A DNA stretch of 64,000 bases from Mycobacterium conspicuum (GTDB taxonomy: Bacteria > Actinomycetota > Actinomycetes > Mycobacteriales > Mycobacteriaceae). The stretch lies in contig NZ_AP022613.1 in the NCBI RefSeq assembly GCF_010730195.1, forward strand, positions 6,076,001 to 6,140,000, written 5' to 3'. This document shows positions 18,572 to 26,815 of this stretch, in pieces. Numbering within the stretch: the stretch's first letter is position 1; each line of letters begins with the position of its first letter. The translations under genes were made by a program, and so were the position numbers. The notes below the pieces were generated by a model that was given only the letters and a program-made list of their open reading frames with translations, ran no database searches and was not told where the DNA came from.

Positions 18572-19029
18572 GATCGTCGCTCCTGCAATAGTCGGGTCAT
18601 CGTGTCGAGAACCTCCAACCCCTTTGTCAGAGACTCGATTTGGTCACCGTCGAGTTCGGCGAGCACGTCGGCGAGCAGGGCGCGCCGGGCCCGACGAGAC
18701 GCGTCGACGATCCGCTGGGTGGGCCCAACGAGCCGTAGTCGGCCAACGCGGCGGTCCGTCGGGTCAACCGTCCGCAGCAGTAGGCCCTTGGCTCCCAGCT
18801 TGGAGACCAGCGTCGACGCGGTGTTGGGCACCAGACCGAGTTCGGCGGCCGCGGCGCTGATCGAGATCCCCGGCCGCCGGCCGATGAGCCACAACAGCTC
18901 CGCCTGCGCTTCGGTGAGCCTTGCCGAATCCAAGCCCCGAGGCACGGACCGCCGAAGTTGCCGGCGAAACCGGCCCACGACGCCGAACACTTCGGCGATC
19001 AGATCCGTGCGTTCCTTGAGTGCTGGCAT
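18568..19029 (-). CDS. MarR-family transcriptional regulator
   Basis: Encodes 153 residues with a winged helix-turn-helix (about residues 38-105: LTEAQAELLWLIGRRPGISI, then the recognition helix around VPNTASTLVSKL and a wing DPTDRRVGR). It leads the operon with the ABC exporter and probably represses it, with a small hydrophobic ligand as inducer (typical of MarR-exporter operons; inference). The start codon lies inside an AT-rich palindrome at 19027-19057. Confidence 0.9.
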   Translation of the reverse strand: MPALKERTDLIAEVFGVVGRFRRQLRRSVPRGLDSARLTEAQAELLWLIGRRPGISISAAAAELGLVPNTASTLVSKLGAKGLLLRTVDPTDRRVGRLRLVGPTQRIVDASRRARRALLADVLAELDGDQIESLTKGLEVLDTMTRLLQERRS

Positions 19030-19057
19030 ATATATCTCTGTTTACGAGCTATATATG
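19027..19057. promoter_or_regulatory. AT-rich palindrome, candidate MarR autoregulatory operator
   Basis: CATATATA (19027-19034) and TATATATG (19050-19057) form perfect 8-bp arms around 15 bp. The left arm contains the start codon of the MarR gene. Such an AT-only stretch is conspicuous in a GC-rich background and would block transcription or translation start when bound. A TATATA element may also serve as the -10 box. Confidence 0.5.
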
Positions 19058-19083
19058 TGCGCGCGCTGTGCCTGGCCTAGCCG

Positions 19084-19587
19084 TCAGCTACTTTTGTGCA
19101 CGCGATGCAGCTCGACGTCCCTTAGCACCCCGCCGTCGGCGCTCGCGGTCATGTAGGTGCAGAACGGTTGGCGGCGGCGGTCGGTGGGCGAACCCGGATT
19201 GAGCAAGCGCAACCCGGTGCCCGTCGTGGTGTCCCAGGGGATGTGACTGTGCCCGAACACCAGGACGTCGCTGTCCGGATACAGCCGTGACATCCGGCCC
19301 TCGCGGCCGGCGGCCGCCCCGGTCTCGTGCACGACGGTGAAACGCACGCCGGCCAGCGTCGCGTCGGCGCGCTCCGGCAACCGCTCCCGCAAGACATCGC
19401 CGTCGTTGTTTCCCCAGCACGCGATCAATCGAGCGGCCCTGGCCTCCAGCTCGTCGAGCAGGTCGGGGGTCACCCAATCGCCGGCATGCACGACGACATC
19501 GGCCCTCGCGACTTCATCCCAGACCTGTGGGGGCAGGTCGCGGGCGCGTTTGGGGACGTGGGTATCGGCAATCAGCAGCAGCCTCAC
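19084..19587 (-). CDS. YfcE/MJ0936-type metallophosphoesterase
   Basis: Encodes 167 residues from a GTG at 19587. Metal-binding motifs occur in order: IADTHVPK (Asp8, His10), HAGDW, CWGNNDG (GNND in place of GNHD) and FGHSHIPW. It should hydrolyse phosphodiester bonds with two metal ions; the natural substrate of this family is unknown. It lies 54 bp upstream of the MarR-ABC operon on the same strand, and its start is only 20 bp from the divergent htdZ start. Confidence 0.88.
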   Translation of the reverse strand: MRLLLIADTHVPKRARDLPPQVWDEVARADVVVHAGDWVTPDLLDELEARAARLIACWGNNDGDVLRERLPERADATLAGVRFTVVHETGAAAGREGRMSRLYPDSDVLVFGHSHIPWDTTTGTGLRLLNPGSPTDRRRQPFCTYMTASADGGVLRDVELHRVHKSS

Positions 19588-19607
19588 GGGTTCTATGCTT
19601 ACCCCTC

Positions 19608-20063
19608 ATGCGCACCTTCGAGTCAGTAGCGGACCTTGCCGCGGCCACGGGCGAGACCCTCGGGCAAAGCGACTGGGTGACCATCACCCAGGAAGATGTC
19701 AACCTGTTCGCCGATGCGACCGGCGACCACCAGTGGATCCACGTGGACCCCGAGCGTGCGGCCAAGGGCCCGTTCGGGAAAACCATCGCGCACGGCTACA
19801 TGACGCTCTCGCTGCTGCCGCGGCTGCAGCACGAGATCTACACCGTGAACGGCATCAAGCTGGCGATCAACTACGGCCTCAACAAGGTCCGCTTCCCGTC
19901 GCCGGTACCCGTCGGCTCCAAGGTTCGCGCGGTTGCCTCGCTGGTCAGCGTCGACGACGTCGGTGACGGTGCCGTGCAGGCGGTGGTGTCGACCACCGTC
20001 GAGATCGACGGTGCGCCCAAGCCGGCGTGCGTCGCCGAGAGCATTGTCCGCTACGTTTCGTAG
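19608..20063 (+). CDS. htdZ: (R)-specific enoyl-CoA hydratase HtdZ
   Basis: Encodes 151 residues, the same length as Rv0130. It is a single-hotdog MaoC-like hydratase 2. The catalytic pair is Asp40 and His45 in ATGDHQWIHVD, followed by GPFGKTIAHG. It hydrates trans-2-enoyl-CoA to (R)-3-hydroxyacyl-CoA. TATGCT (19593-19598) lies eight bases before the ATG, which fits a leaderless transcript (inference). The end is 10 bp from the end of the convergent fadE1. Confidence 0.95.
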   Translation: MRTFESVADLAAATGETLGQSDWVTITQEDVNLFADATGDHQWIHVDPERAAKGPFGKTIAHGYMTLSLLPRLQHEIYTVNGIKLAINYGLNKVRFPSPVPVGSKVRAVASLVSVDDVGDGAVQAVVSTTVEIDGAPKPACVAESIVRYVS

Positions 20064-20073
20064 CTGCTCGGAG

Positions 20074-21369
20074 TCAGAACTCCGCGATCGAATGCTCTAG
20101 CCGCTCAGCCAGCCTCGCCTGTGCTTCGGCACGCCGAGTGGGAATGTGCTGTGACGGGAAAGGCGTTGTCACAGGCTGATATTCGCGCAAGGTGCGGCGG
20201 GCGACCGTCATCTTGTGCAACTCCGTCGCACCGTCGGCGATGCCCAGCGACTCGGCGGCCACCATCATCTTGACGAACGGCATCTCGTCGGAGACGCCGA
20301 GCGCGCCGTGCAGGTGCAAGGCCCGCTGCGCCACGTCGTGCAGCACCTGCGGCATCGCGACCTTGACCGCGGCGATGTCGCGGCGCACCTTCTGGTAGTC
20401 GTGGTGTTTGTCGATCAGCCACGCCGTGCGCAGCACCAGCAGCCGGAACTGCTCGATCTGGATCCAGCTGTCGGCGATCTTCTCCTGGGTCATCTGGAAA
20501 TCGGACAGGTGACCGTGCCTGGTCCTGCGTGACACGGCGCGCTCGCACATCATGTCAAAAGCCTTGCGCGCCAGAGCGATTGTGCGCATCGCGTGGTGAA
20601 TGCGGCCCCCACCCAGGCGAGTCTGCGCGATCATGAACGCCGACCCTTCACCGCCCAGCACGTGATCGGCCGGCACCCGGACGTCGTTGTAGCGGACGTA
20701 TCCGTGCGAACCGTGCTTGCCCGACTCGGCCCCCACCCCGACGTTGCGGATGATCTCGATGCCCGGTGTCTCGCCGGGCACGATGAACAGTGACATCTTG
20801 TCGTAGGTGCGGGCGTCGGGCTTGGTCACCGCCATCACGATGAAAAACGATGCGTGCTTGGCGTTGGACGAAAACCACTTCTCCCCGTTGATCACCCAGT
20901 CGTCACCGTCGCGGGTCGCCTGCGTGACGAACATGCCGGGATCGGAGCCGCCCTGCGGTTCGGTCATCGAGTAGCAGGACGTGATCTCGCCGTCCAGCAG
21001 CGGCTGCAGATAGCGGGCCTTCTGCTCGTCGGTGCCGAACAGCGCGAGGATTTCCGCGTTTCCCGAATCGGGCGCCTGACAACCAAACACCGACGGTGCC
21101 CACCGCGAACGCCCGAGGATCTCGTTGAGCAGCGCAAGCTTGACCTGACCGAAGCCCTGGCCGCCGAGGTCGGGAGTCAGGTGCGCCGCCCACAATCCCT
21201 GATCCTTCACCTGCTGCTGCAAGGGCCGCAGGATCGCCATCATCTCGGCGTTGGTCTTGTCGTATGGATCAAGCGAGACCAGGTCGAGCGGTTCGAGTTC
21301 CTCGACCATGAACTTTTCTACCCAGTCCAGCTTCGCCTGGTATTCCGGGTCCGTTTCGAAATCCCACAC
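20074..21369 (-). CDS. fadE1: Acyl-CoA dehydrogenase FadE1
   Basis: Encodes 431 residues from a GTG at 21369, nearly identical in its opening (MWDFETDPEYQAKLDWVEKF) to my memory of Rv0131c. The acyl-CoA dehydrogenase fold is complete: the flavin/substrate loop CYSMTEPQGGSDPG, then a C-terminal helical domain with LHGALGVSDEMPF. It oxidises acyl-CoA to the 2-enoyl-CoA with FAD. Opposed to htdZ, which would act on the product class. The divergent gap to the TrmO-like gene is only 14 bp. Confidence 0.94.
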   Translation of the reverse strand: MWDFETDPEYQAKLDWVEKFMVEELEPLDLVSLDPYDKTNAEMMAILRPLQQQVKDQGLWAAHLTPDLGGQGFGQVKLALLNEILGRSRWAPSVFGCQAPDSGNAEILALFGTDEQKARYLQPLLDGEITSCYSMTEPQGGSDPGMFVTQATRDGDDWVINGEKWFSSNAKHASFFIVMAVTKPDARTYDKMSLFIVPGETPGIEIIRNVGVGAESGKHGSHGYVRYNDVRVPADHVLGGEGSAFMIAQTRLGGGRIHHAMRTIALARKAFDMMCERAVSRRTRHGHLSDFQMTQEKIADSWIQIEQFRLLVLRTAWLIDKHHDYQKVRRDIAAVKVAMPQVLHDVAQRALHLHGALGVSDEMPFVKMMVAAESLGIADGATELHKMTVARRTLREYQPVTTPFPSQHIPTRRAEAQARLAERLEHSIAEF

Positions 21370-21383
21370 GTTTGAATACTCGC

Positions 21384-21854
21384 ATGGACCCGCGTGCTAT
21401 CACCATCGTCCCGATCGGCACCGTGCACAGCACCCGCACGGAACCGACCGACGACGCCTGGGACCGCGAGACGACGCTGATCCGGCTGTCCGATGAGTTC
21501 GACGAATCGGCGCTGTGGGGCCTGGACGGCTTCTCCCACATCGAGGTGATCTACGCGTTCCACCGCGTCGGCGCCGACGACGTCGAGCTCGCCGCGCGCC
21601 GCCCCCGGGGTAATCCCGACTGGCCCGAGGTGGGCATCTTCGCCCAGCGCGGCAAGAACCGCCCGAACCGTCTCGGAGTCACCACCTGCACCCTGTTGGG
21701 CGTCGATGGACTCGCGATCACGGTCCGGGGGCTCGACGCGATTGACGGCACGCCGGTGATCGATATCAAGCCCTACATGAAGGAGTTCGGTCCCCGCGGG
21801 CACGTGCGCCAGCCCGCCTGGGCGACGGAGCTCATGGGCGGCTATTGGGAATGA
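21384..21854 (+). CDS. TrmO/YaeB-like protein (UPF0066), probable tRNA t6A methyltransferase family
   Basis: Encodes 156 residues. It has the TsaA/YaeB beta-barrel pattern: an opening IGTVHS, WGLDGFSHIEVIYAFHR, then RPNRLGVTTC and DIKPYM. Family members methylate N6-threonylcarbamoyladenosine at position 37 of tRNA-Thr using S-adenosylmethionine, so a tRNA modification role is likely but not proven for this branch. The ATG at 21384 was chosen over a TTG four codons upstream. In M. tuberculosis fgd2 is found at this place. Confidence 0.8.
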   Translation: MDPRAITIVPIGTVHSTRTEPTDDAWDRETTLIRLSDEFDESALWGLDGFSHIEVIYAFHRVGADDVELAARRPRGNPDWPEVGIFAQRGKNRPNRLGVTTCTLLGVDGLAITVRGLDAIDGTPVIDIKPYMKEFGPRGHVRQPAWATELMGGYWE

Positions 21855-21882
21855 ATCGGGCCACCGGAGGGTCTGAGAACGT

Positions 21883-22317
21883 ATGAAACTCAACGACGCC
21901 GCACGCGATCTCATCGGAAAGGGTGTCGACGCCACGCTGGTCACCCTGAACCCCGACGGCAGTCCGCAGGTGTCCCTGGTCTGGGTCCAACTGCAGTCCG
22001 CGCCCGACGGGGAGCCGGACGGCGACGAACTCGTCACCGCCCACCTCGGCGAGCACAAGAAGGTTCGCAACGTCCGCAACGATCCCCGCGTGGCCCTCAC
22101 GATCGCCGCGGTGGGCGACGTCGTCCCGGAGATGCGCCCCTACCTCGCGGTCTATGGCACTGCCCGGATCGTCGAGGGCGGAGCCCCGGAGGTGCTCAAG
22201 GAACTGGCGCAGACCTTGTCCAACCCCGAGGTGTTCCCGCCGGCGGGCGCACCGCCCGGATTCCTGACGCGCATTCGCATCGACAAGATCGGTGGCATCG
22301 GTCCCTGGGCGTCCTGA
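21883..22317 (+). CDS. PPOX-class F420-dependent oxidoreductase
   Basis: Encodes 144 residues from an ATG 12 bases after GGAGG. It is a split-barrel protein with the pattern DATLVTLNPDGSPQVSLVWV and a C-terminal RIRIDKIGGIGPW, typical of Rv1155-like F420-binding enzymes. It is likely to reduce an unknown organic substrate with F420H2. It lies 28 bp after the TrmO-like gene and 5 bp before the GNAT gene, so the three may form an operon. Confidence 0.85.
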   Translation: MKLNDAARDLIGKGVDATLVTLNPDGSPQVSLVWVQLQSAPDGEPDGDELVTAHLGEHKKVRNVRNDPRVALTIAAVGDVVPEMRPYLAVYGTARIVEGGAPEVLKELAQTLSNPEVFPPAGAPPGFLTRIRIDKIGGIGPWAS

Positions 22318-22322
22318 GTAAC

Positions 22323-22937
22323 GTGACCCGGGTGGCTCCCCAAGCACGTCCGGCGCACAAGGGCGACGTACGCGAGCTGTCGCGCACGCTGGCCCGGGCC
22401 TTCTACGACGATCCCGTGATGAGCTGGCTGCTTCCCGACGCGAAATCGCGTACGGCGCAGCTACCCCGGCTCTTCGCGACGATAACCCGCCACCACCATC
22501 TGGCCCGCGGCGCCGTCGAGGTCGCGTCTGACGGGCCGGACATCGGCGCGGCGGCACTGTGGGACCCACCCAACGAATGGCAAGAATCGCGCTGGGAGCA
22601 GCTGGCGCAGATACCGACGTTCCTGCGGGTGTTCGGCCGGCACTCGGCGCGGGGACGCGCGATACAGGAATTGATGAAACGCTGGCACCCCGAGGAGCCG
22701 CACTGGTATCTGGCCGTCATCGGCAGCGACCCGTCGGTGCGTGGCAAAGGATTCGGACAGGTGTTGATGAGCTCGCGCCTCGACCGCGTCGATGCCGAAC
22801 ACGCTCCGGCGTATCTGGAGTCGAGCAAATCCGAAAACATCCCCTACTACCAACGATTCGGCTTCGAGGTGACCGGCGAGATCGTGTTACCGCACGGCGG
22901 CCCCACCATGTGGCCGATGTGGCGCCAGCCGCGTTAA
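22323..22937 (+). CDS. GNAT-family N-acetyltransferase (Rv0133 homologue)
   Basis: Encodes 204 residues from a GTG at 22323 (201 in Rv0133). The acetyl-CoA pyrophosphate loop is SDPSVRGKGFGQVLM, followed by YYQRFGFEVTGE near the C-terminus. The N-terminal part (FYDDPVMSWLLPD) is typical of the actinobacterial GNAT group that acetylates amine substrates, including some aminoglycoside or puromycin-like acetyltransferases. The substrate is unknown. Confidence 0.88.
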   Translation: MTRVAPQARPAHKGDVRELSRTLARAFYDDPVMSWLLPDAKSRTAQLPRLFATITRHHHLARGAVEVASDGPDIGAAALWDPPNEWQESRWEQLAQIPTFLRVFGRHSARGRAIQELMKRWHPEEPHWYLAVIGSDPSVRGKGFGQVLMSSRLDRVDAEHAPAYLESSKSENIPYYQRFGFEVTGEIVLPHGGPTMWPMWRQPR

Positions 22938-22941
22938 GGCC

Positions 22942-23346
22942 TTAGGAAATCGGCACGTTCATCGGCCCGTCCGGCACCGGCGTCGGCGCGGCGGCCGGTA
23001 TGGGCGGTGCAGTGACGACGGACTGGAACTGCGGGCAGTAGGCGGCGATCGCGGACCCGGTGAAGAAGGTGCTGTCGGCCATCGACAGGTTGGCGTCGCT
23101 GGCCACGACGGTCACCAGATCACTCATCGATGTGGCGGGGTTCCCGGCCAGTTGACCGCACACGTCGTTCTGCGCCACCGCGATCGCCCGGTCCATGGTG
23201 CCGTACTGCACGCCCCGGCCGTCGAGGGCTTGCAGGAAGGAGTCGTCGGCGCCGTCGGCGCGGGCCGGCGCCGAAACCAGACTGACCGCGGCCGCCATGA
23301 TCCCGGCGACAAAGGCCGCTGCGGCCAGAGATACGCGGTAGTACAT
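22942..23346 (-). CDS. Small secreted DUF732 protein
   Basis: Encodes 134 residues. A signal peptide (MYYRVSLAAAAFVAGI to about residue 30, ending PARA-DG) is followed by a DUF732 domain with two cysteines (NDVCGQ and AAYCPQF) likely to form a disulfide, and a Pro/Ala-rich tail. DUF732 proteins are abundant mycobacterial secreted proteins of unknown function. It converges on the GNAT gene with a gap of only 4 bp. Confidence 0.85.
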   Translation of the reverse strand: MYYRVSLAAAAFVAGIMAAAVSLVSAPARADGADDSFLQALDGRGVQYGTMDRAIAVAQNDVCGQLAGNPATSMSDLVTVVASDANLSMADSTFFTGSAIAAYCPQFQSVVTAPPIPAAAPTPVPDGPMNVPIS

Positions 23347-23363
23347 GGGCGGAGCGTATGCCG

Positions 23364-24038
23364 CTAGGGACTGCTGCGCCAGCTCGCGATGCCGATGGCG
23401 ATCATCCGCAGCTGCTTGACCGCCACTCGCCGGATTTCTTCCAACGCTTCGGCGCTCTGGGCGTCCTCGATCAGCTCGGCGATGGCGATCATGGCATTGA
23501 CGAAAAGCGTGGCCAGCACGTTGAGGTCTTCGGTGCTCCAGGCGTTGAGCCCCGGGAAGCGGGCCAGGTCGGTGGCCAGCTCGGAGGTGATCAGCCGGAT
23601 CTCGGTGCGGATGGCGTAGCGCAGCACGGACAGCCCGCTGGAGCGCTCCCGGCCGATGAGGCGCCAGTGCTCGCGCCGTTCGGCGACGCTGCCGACCAGG
23701 ATCTCGACGGAGGATTCGATCACCCGGGTGGGGTCGAGCTTGCCCGCGCGCGCTCCGCGCAGGGTGTCGCGCAGGGTGCGAAACGACTCGTCGATCAGCA
23801 CCAGCCCGAGGGCCTCCATCGACTCGAAGTGCCGGTAGAACGCCGCGGGGACGATCCCGACCTCGCGGGTCACCTCGCGCAGGCTCAGGCTGGAAAAGCT
23901 CTGGTCCTGCAGCAGCTTGAGCGCGGCGGCGATGATGGCGCGCCGGGTGGCCTCTTTGCGCTCCTCGCGCGACGGGCTTTCGCGTGAACGGCTCCGCCCC
24001 GACCGGCGGGGGTGTGAGCTAGGAGTACGGCTGTTCAC
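23364..24038 (-). CDS. TetR-family regulator, DesT-like
   Basis: Encodes 224 residues from the GTG at 24038, or 233 from an ATG at 24065. A basic N-terminal tail precedes the helix-turn-helix (SLSLREVTREVGIVPAAFYR), whose wording closely resembles Pseudomonas DesT, the repressor of an acyl-CoA desaturase operon that senses the saturated/unsaturated acyl-CoA ratio. It is divergent from a ferredoxin reductase-desaturase pair, the same gene arrangement, so control of that pair is a strong inference. The start overlaps the palindrome at 24034-24046. Confidence 0.88.
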   Translation of the reverse strand: MNSRTPSSHPRRSGRSRSRESPSREERKEATRRAIIAAALKLLQDQSFSSLSLREVTREVGIVPAAFYRHFESMEALGLVLIDESFRTLRDTLRGARAGKLDPTRVIESSVEILVGSVAERREHWRLIGRERSSGLSVLRYAIRTEIRLITSELATDLARFPGLNAWSTEDLNVLATLFVNAMIAIAELIEDAQSAEALEEIRRVAVKQLRMIAIGIASWRSSP

Positions 24039-24046
24039 TGTGTGAA
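24034..24046. promoter_or_regulatory. Palindrome TTCAC-TGT-GTGAA
   Basis: A perfect 5-3-5 palindrome lies at the start of the DesT-like regulator gene in the divergent region. It resembles the TGAACA-type half sites of DesT operators only loosely. Candidate autoregulatory site. Confidence 0.35.
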
Positions 24047-24074
24047 GCCTACCACATACCAGCAAAAAAGCCTT

Positions 24075-24095
24075 GACTAGCTGGGGTATCTAGTC
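24075..24095. promoter_or_regulatory. Inverted repeat GACTAG-N9-CTAGTC upstream of the desaturase operon
   Basis: Perfect 6-bp arms at 24075-24080 and 24090-24095, 13 bp before the ATG of the ferredoxin reductase. It overlaps a TTGACT sequence that could serve as a -35 element. A repressor here would block the operon promoter. Confidence 0.4.
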
Positions 24096-24108
24096 GCACG
24101 GTGTACAT

Positions 24109-25167
24109 ATGTTCACTCAAACTTTGAAGCAACGAGTCCTGGGTTCCAACCTAGTCGACCTGCTTACCGGTCCGCACGGCGTCGACCGCTATACCGAGTT
24201 GGTGGCGCCGACCTGGACGATCGGCGAGGCCCGAGCCAAGGTGATCGACGTGCGGCGCAGCACACCGCGCAGCGTCACCCTCACGCTGGCCCCGAACGCC
24301 GCGTTCAATGGCCGCTCCCTGCAGGCCGGTCAATATGTCAACCTCACGGTCGACATCGACGGCCGCCGGCACACCCGGTGCTACTCGCCGGCCAACGCCG
24401 AGGGCGGCCCCCACCTCGAGCTGACGATCGGTCACCACGACGGCGGGCTGGTCTCGACGTACCTCTACGAGCGGGCCCGGCGCGGCATGGTGGTCGGACT
24501 GGCCGGCGTCGGCGGCGGCTTCGTGATGCCCGCCGAGCGTCCGCGCCGCATCCTGTTCGTCTCCGGCGGCAGCGGCATCACACCCGTCATGGCGATGCTG
24601 CGCACGCTGGTCAATGAAGGCCACCGGGGCGAGGTCGCGTTCGTCCACTACGCGCGCAGCCCGCAAGAGGCCTGCTATCGCGACGAGCTGGCTGAGCTGA
24701 AGCGGGTGCGGGTGCTGCACGGGTACACCCGATCGGGTGCCGGCGACCTCGTCGGCTCGTTTGGGCGGGAGCACCTGGCCGCCGCGATGCGATCACCCGA
24801 CGCGGTGTTCGTTTGCGGCCCAACAACTTTGGTCGAGGCCGTCCGGCAGCACTGCGACAACGTGTACACCGAAAGCTTCGTGCCGCCGGTGTTTGAACCC
24901 ACCGCGAACCCATCCGGTAGCCGAATCACCTTCTCGGACAGCGGAATCGACGTCACCGACGACGGCCGTTCGCTGCTTGAGCAGGCCGAATCGGCGGGCC
25001 TGACGCCGCAAAACGGATGCCGGATGGGCATCTGCCACACCTGCACGCGGCGCAAGACCGCCGGCACCGTGCGAAACCTCACCACCGGCTCGGTCTCGAC
25101 CGGCGCCGACGAAAACATACAGATCTGCGTGTCCGTCCCGGTCGGCGATGTCGACATCGCACTTTAG
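24109..25167 (+). CDS. Ferredoxin reductase with C-terminal 2Fe-2S domain (desaturase electron donor)
   Basis: Encodes 352 residues. An FAD-binding barrel (about 40-140, with RCYSPANAEGG) is followed by an NAD(P)-binding domain (FVSGGSGITPVMAML, VFVCGP) and a plant-type ferredoxin domain with Cys304, Cys309, Cys312 and Cys340. It is the same design as Rv3230c, which passes electrons from NADPH to the stearoyl-CoA desaturase DesA3. The following gene, 11 bp away, is the desaturase, so the pair forms an electron chain at the membrane. This is a second desaturase locus relative to Rv3229c-Rv3230c, or a relocated one. Confidence 0.93.
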   Translation: MFTQTLKQRVLGSNLVDLLTGPHGVDRYTELVAPTWTIGEARAKVIDVRRSTPRSVTLTLAPNAAFNGRSLQAGQYVNLTVDIDGRRHTRCYSPANAEGGPHLELTIGHHDGGLVSTYLYERARRGMVVGLAGVGGGFVMPAERPRRILFVSGGSGITPVMAMLRTLVNEGHRGEVAFVHYARSPQEACYRDELAELKRVRVLHGYTRSGAGDLVGSFGREHLAAAMRSPDAVFVCGPTTLVEAVRQHCDNVYTESFVPPVFEPTANPSGSRITFSDSGIDVTDDGRSLLEQAESAGLTPQNGCRMGICHTCTRRKTAGTVRNLTTGSVSTGADENIQICVSVPVGDVDIAL

Positions 25168-25178
25168 GAGGAAATGCC

Positions 25179-26279
25179 ATGCCTAACAACACGATTACCC
25201 TGACCCGCGAGCAGGCCGACGAATTCGGTCGCGAACTGGACGCCATCAAGGAACGCATCATGGCGGACCTCGGCGAAAAGGACGCCGACTACATCCGCCG
25301 CGTCATCAAGGCCCAACGTGCGCTGGAAGTCGGCGGGCGCGCCCTGCTATTCCTGCCCCCGGCGTGGCTGCTGGGCACCGCGATGCTGGGCGTGTCGAAG
25401 ATCATGGACAACATGGAGATCGGGCACAACATCATGCACGGTCAGTACGACTGGATGCGTGACCCGGCGATCTCCGGTCAGTCCTTCGAGTGGGACACCG
25501 CGTGCCCCGCCGATCAATGGCGGCATTCGCACAACTACATGCATCACACCCACACCAACATCGTCGGGATGGACCGCGACATCGGCTACGGCATCCTCCG
25601 GATGAGCGAAGACCAGCCCTGGGAGCCGTACTTCTTGGGCAACCCGCTCTACGCCTTCCTGCTGATGGTGCTGTTCCAGTACGGCGTGGCGCTGCACGAG
25701 CTGGAGACCGAGAAGATCCGCGCCGGCGAGATCTCAGTCCGCGACAAGCGGGACACCCTCAAGGAGATCTGGAAGAAGACCCGCCGCCAGGCGCTGAAGG
25801 ACTACGTCGCCTTCCCGTTGCTGGCCGGGCCGTTCGCGCCCTTCGTCTTCACCGGCAACCTCACCGCCAACCTGATGCGCAACGTGTGGTCGTACATGAT
25901 CATCTTCTGCGGCCACTTCCCCGACGGCACACAGGAATTCACCGTCGAGGAGACCACGGACGAGTCCCGCGGCCAGTGGTATTTCCGTCAGGTCCTCGGT
26001 TCGGCGAACCTGACCGGCGGCAAACTCTTCCACCTGCTGTCGGGCAACCTGTCGCACCAGATCGAGCACCACCTGTTCCCGGACATGCCGGCGCGCCGGT
26101 ACGCCGAGATCGCGCCCGAGGTGCAAGAGATCTGCGAACGCTACGGCATCCCCTACAACAAGGGTCCGCTGCTGCGCCAGTTCGGCACCGTCGTCCGCAA
26201 GATCGTCAGGCTGGCGTTCCCGGACTCGCTGAAGTCCACGGCCGACAGGCCTGACGATCGGGTACCTGCCGCGGCGTAG
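25179..26279 (+). CDS. Membrane acyl-CoA delta-9 desaturase (DesA3-like)
   Basis: Encodes 366 residues; the ATG at 25179 follows TAGGAGGAA. Three histidine boxes bind the di-iron centre: HNIMH (83-87), HSHNYMHH (116-123) and HQIEHH (293-298). Hydrophobic segments around 55-75 and 150-175 fit an integral membrane fatty-acid desaturase. It should introduce a double bond into stearoyl- or palmitoyl-CoA, with O2 and electrons from the reductase encoded just upstream. Control by the divergent DesT-like TetR is inferred. Confidence 0.93.
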   Translation: MPNNTITLTREQADEFGRELDAIKERIMADLGEKDADYIRRVIKAQRALEVGGRALLFLPPAWLLGTAMLGVSKIMDNMEIGHNIMHGQYDWMRDPAISGQSFEWDTACPADQWRHSHNYMHHTHTNIVGMDRDIGYGILRMSEDQPWEPYFLGNPLYAFLLMVLFQYGVALHELETEKIRAGEISVRDKRDTLKEIWKKTRRQALKDYVAFPLLAGPFAPFVFTGNLTANLMRNVWSYMIIFCGHFPDGTQEFTVEETTDESRGQWYFRQVLGSANLTGGKLFHLLSGNLSHQIEHHLFPDMPARRYAEIAPEVQEICERYGIPYNKGPLLRQFGTVVRKIVRLAFPDSLKSTADRPDDRVPAAA

Positions 26280-26299
26280 ACGGGAGCACAATAGGCGTC

Positions 26300-26815
26300 G
26301 TGGAATGGACCGGCGCCCGCTACGCGGACAACCCAACAGTGGAAGCATCGACGTGGATCGACGCTGACCCGGAGCGGGTCTGGAGCCTGGTCTCCGACAT
26401 CGAACTGATGCCGACGCTCTCCAACGAGCTGCAGCGGGTCGAGTGGACCGACGGGGCCGATCGGCCCCGGGTCGGCGCCCGCTTCGTCGGATATAACGAG
26501 CACGACGCGTTCGGGCAATGGAGCACCACCTCGCAGATCGTCGAGTGCGACCAGCCACGTGAATTCTGTTGGGCGGTAGGCGACCCCGAGAACCCCTCGG
26601 CGAAGTGGCGCTTTCGGCTGGCGCAACGCGACGGCGGTACCGCGCTGAGCTTCTGGATGCAGATGGGCCCGGGACGCTCGGGCTTGTCGGTCGCCATCGA
26701 CTCGATGCCCGACAAGGAGGAAAAGATCGTCTTCGTGCGGATGCGCGAGTTCGAGGCGGCGATCGACAAGACCCTGGCGGCGATCAAACGGCTGGCCGAA
26801 CACGGGGTGCGCTGA
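26300..26815 (+). CDS. SRPBCC (START-like) family protein
   Basis: Encodes 171 residues from a GTG at 26300. The opening ASTWIDADPERVWSLVSDI is the usual first strand and helix of the polyketide cyclase/dehydrase SRPBCC fold, which forms a deep hydrophobic ligand pocket. It may bind or process a lipid or polyketide. It lies 20 bp after the desaturase and its TGA overlaps the ATG of the next gene (TGATG), so the two are coupled. Confidence 0.82.
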   Translation: MEWTGARYADNPTVEASTWIDADPERVWSLVSDIELMPTLSNELQRVEWTDGADRPRVGARFVGYNEHDAFGQWSTTSQIVECDQPREFCWAVGDPENPSAKWRFRLAQRDGGTALSFWMQMGPGRSGLSVAIDSMPDKEEKIVFVRMREFEAAIDKTLAAIKRLAEHGVR

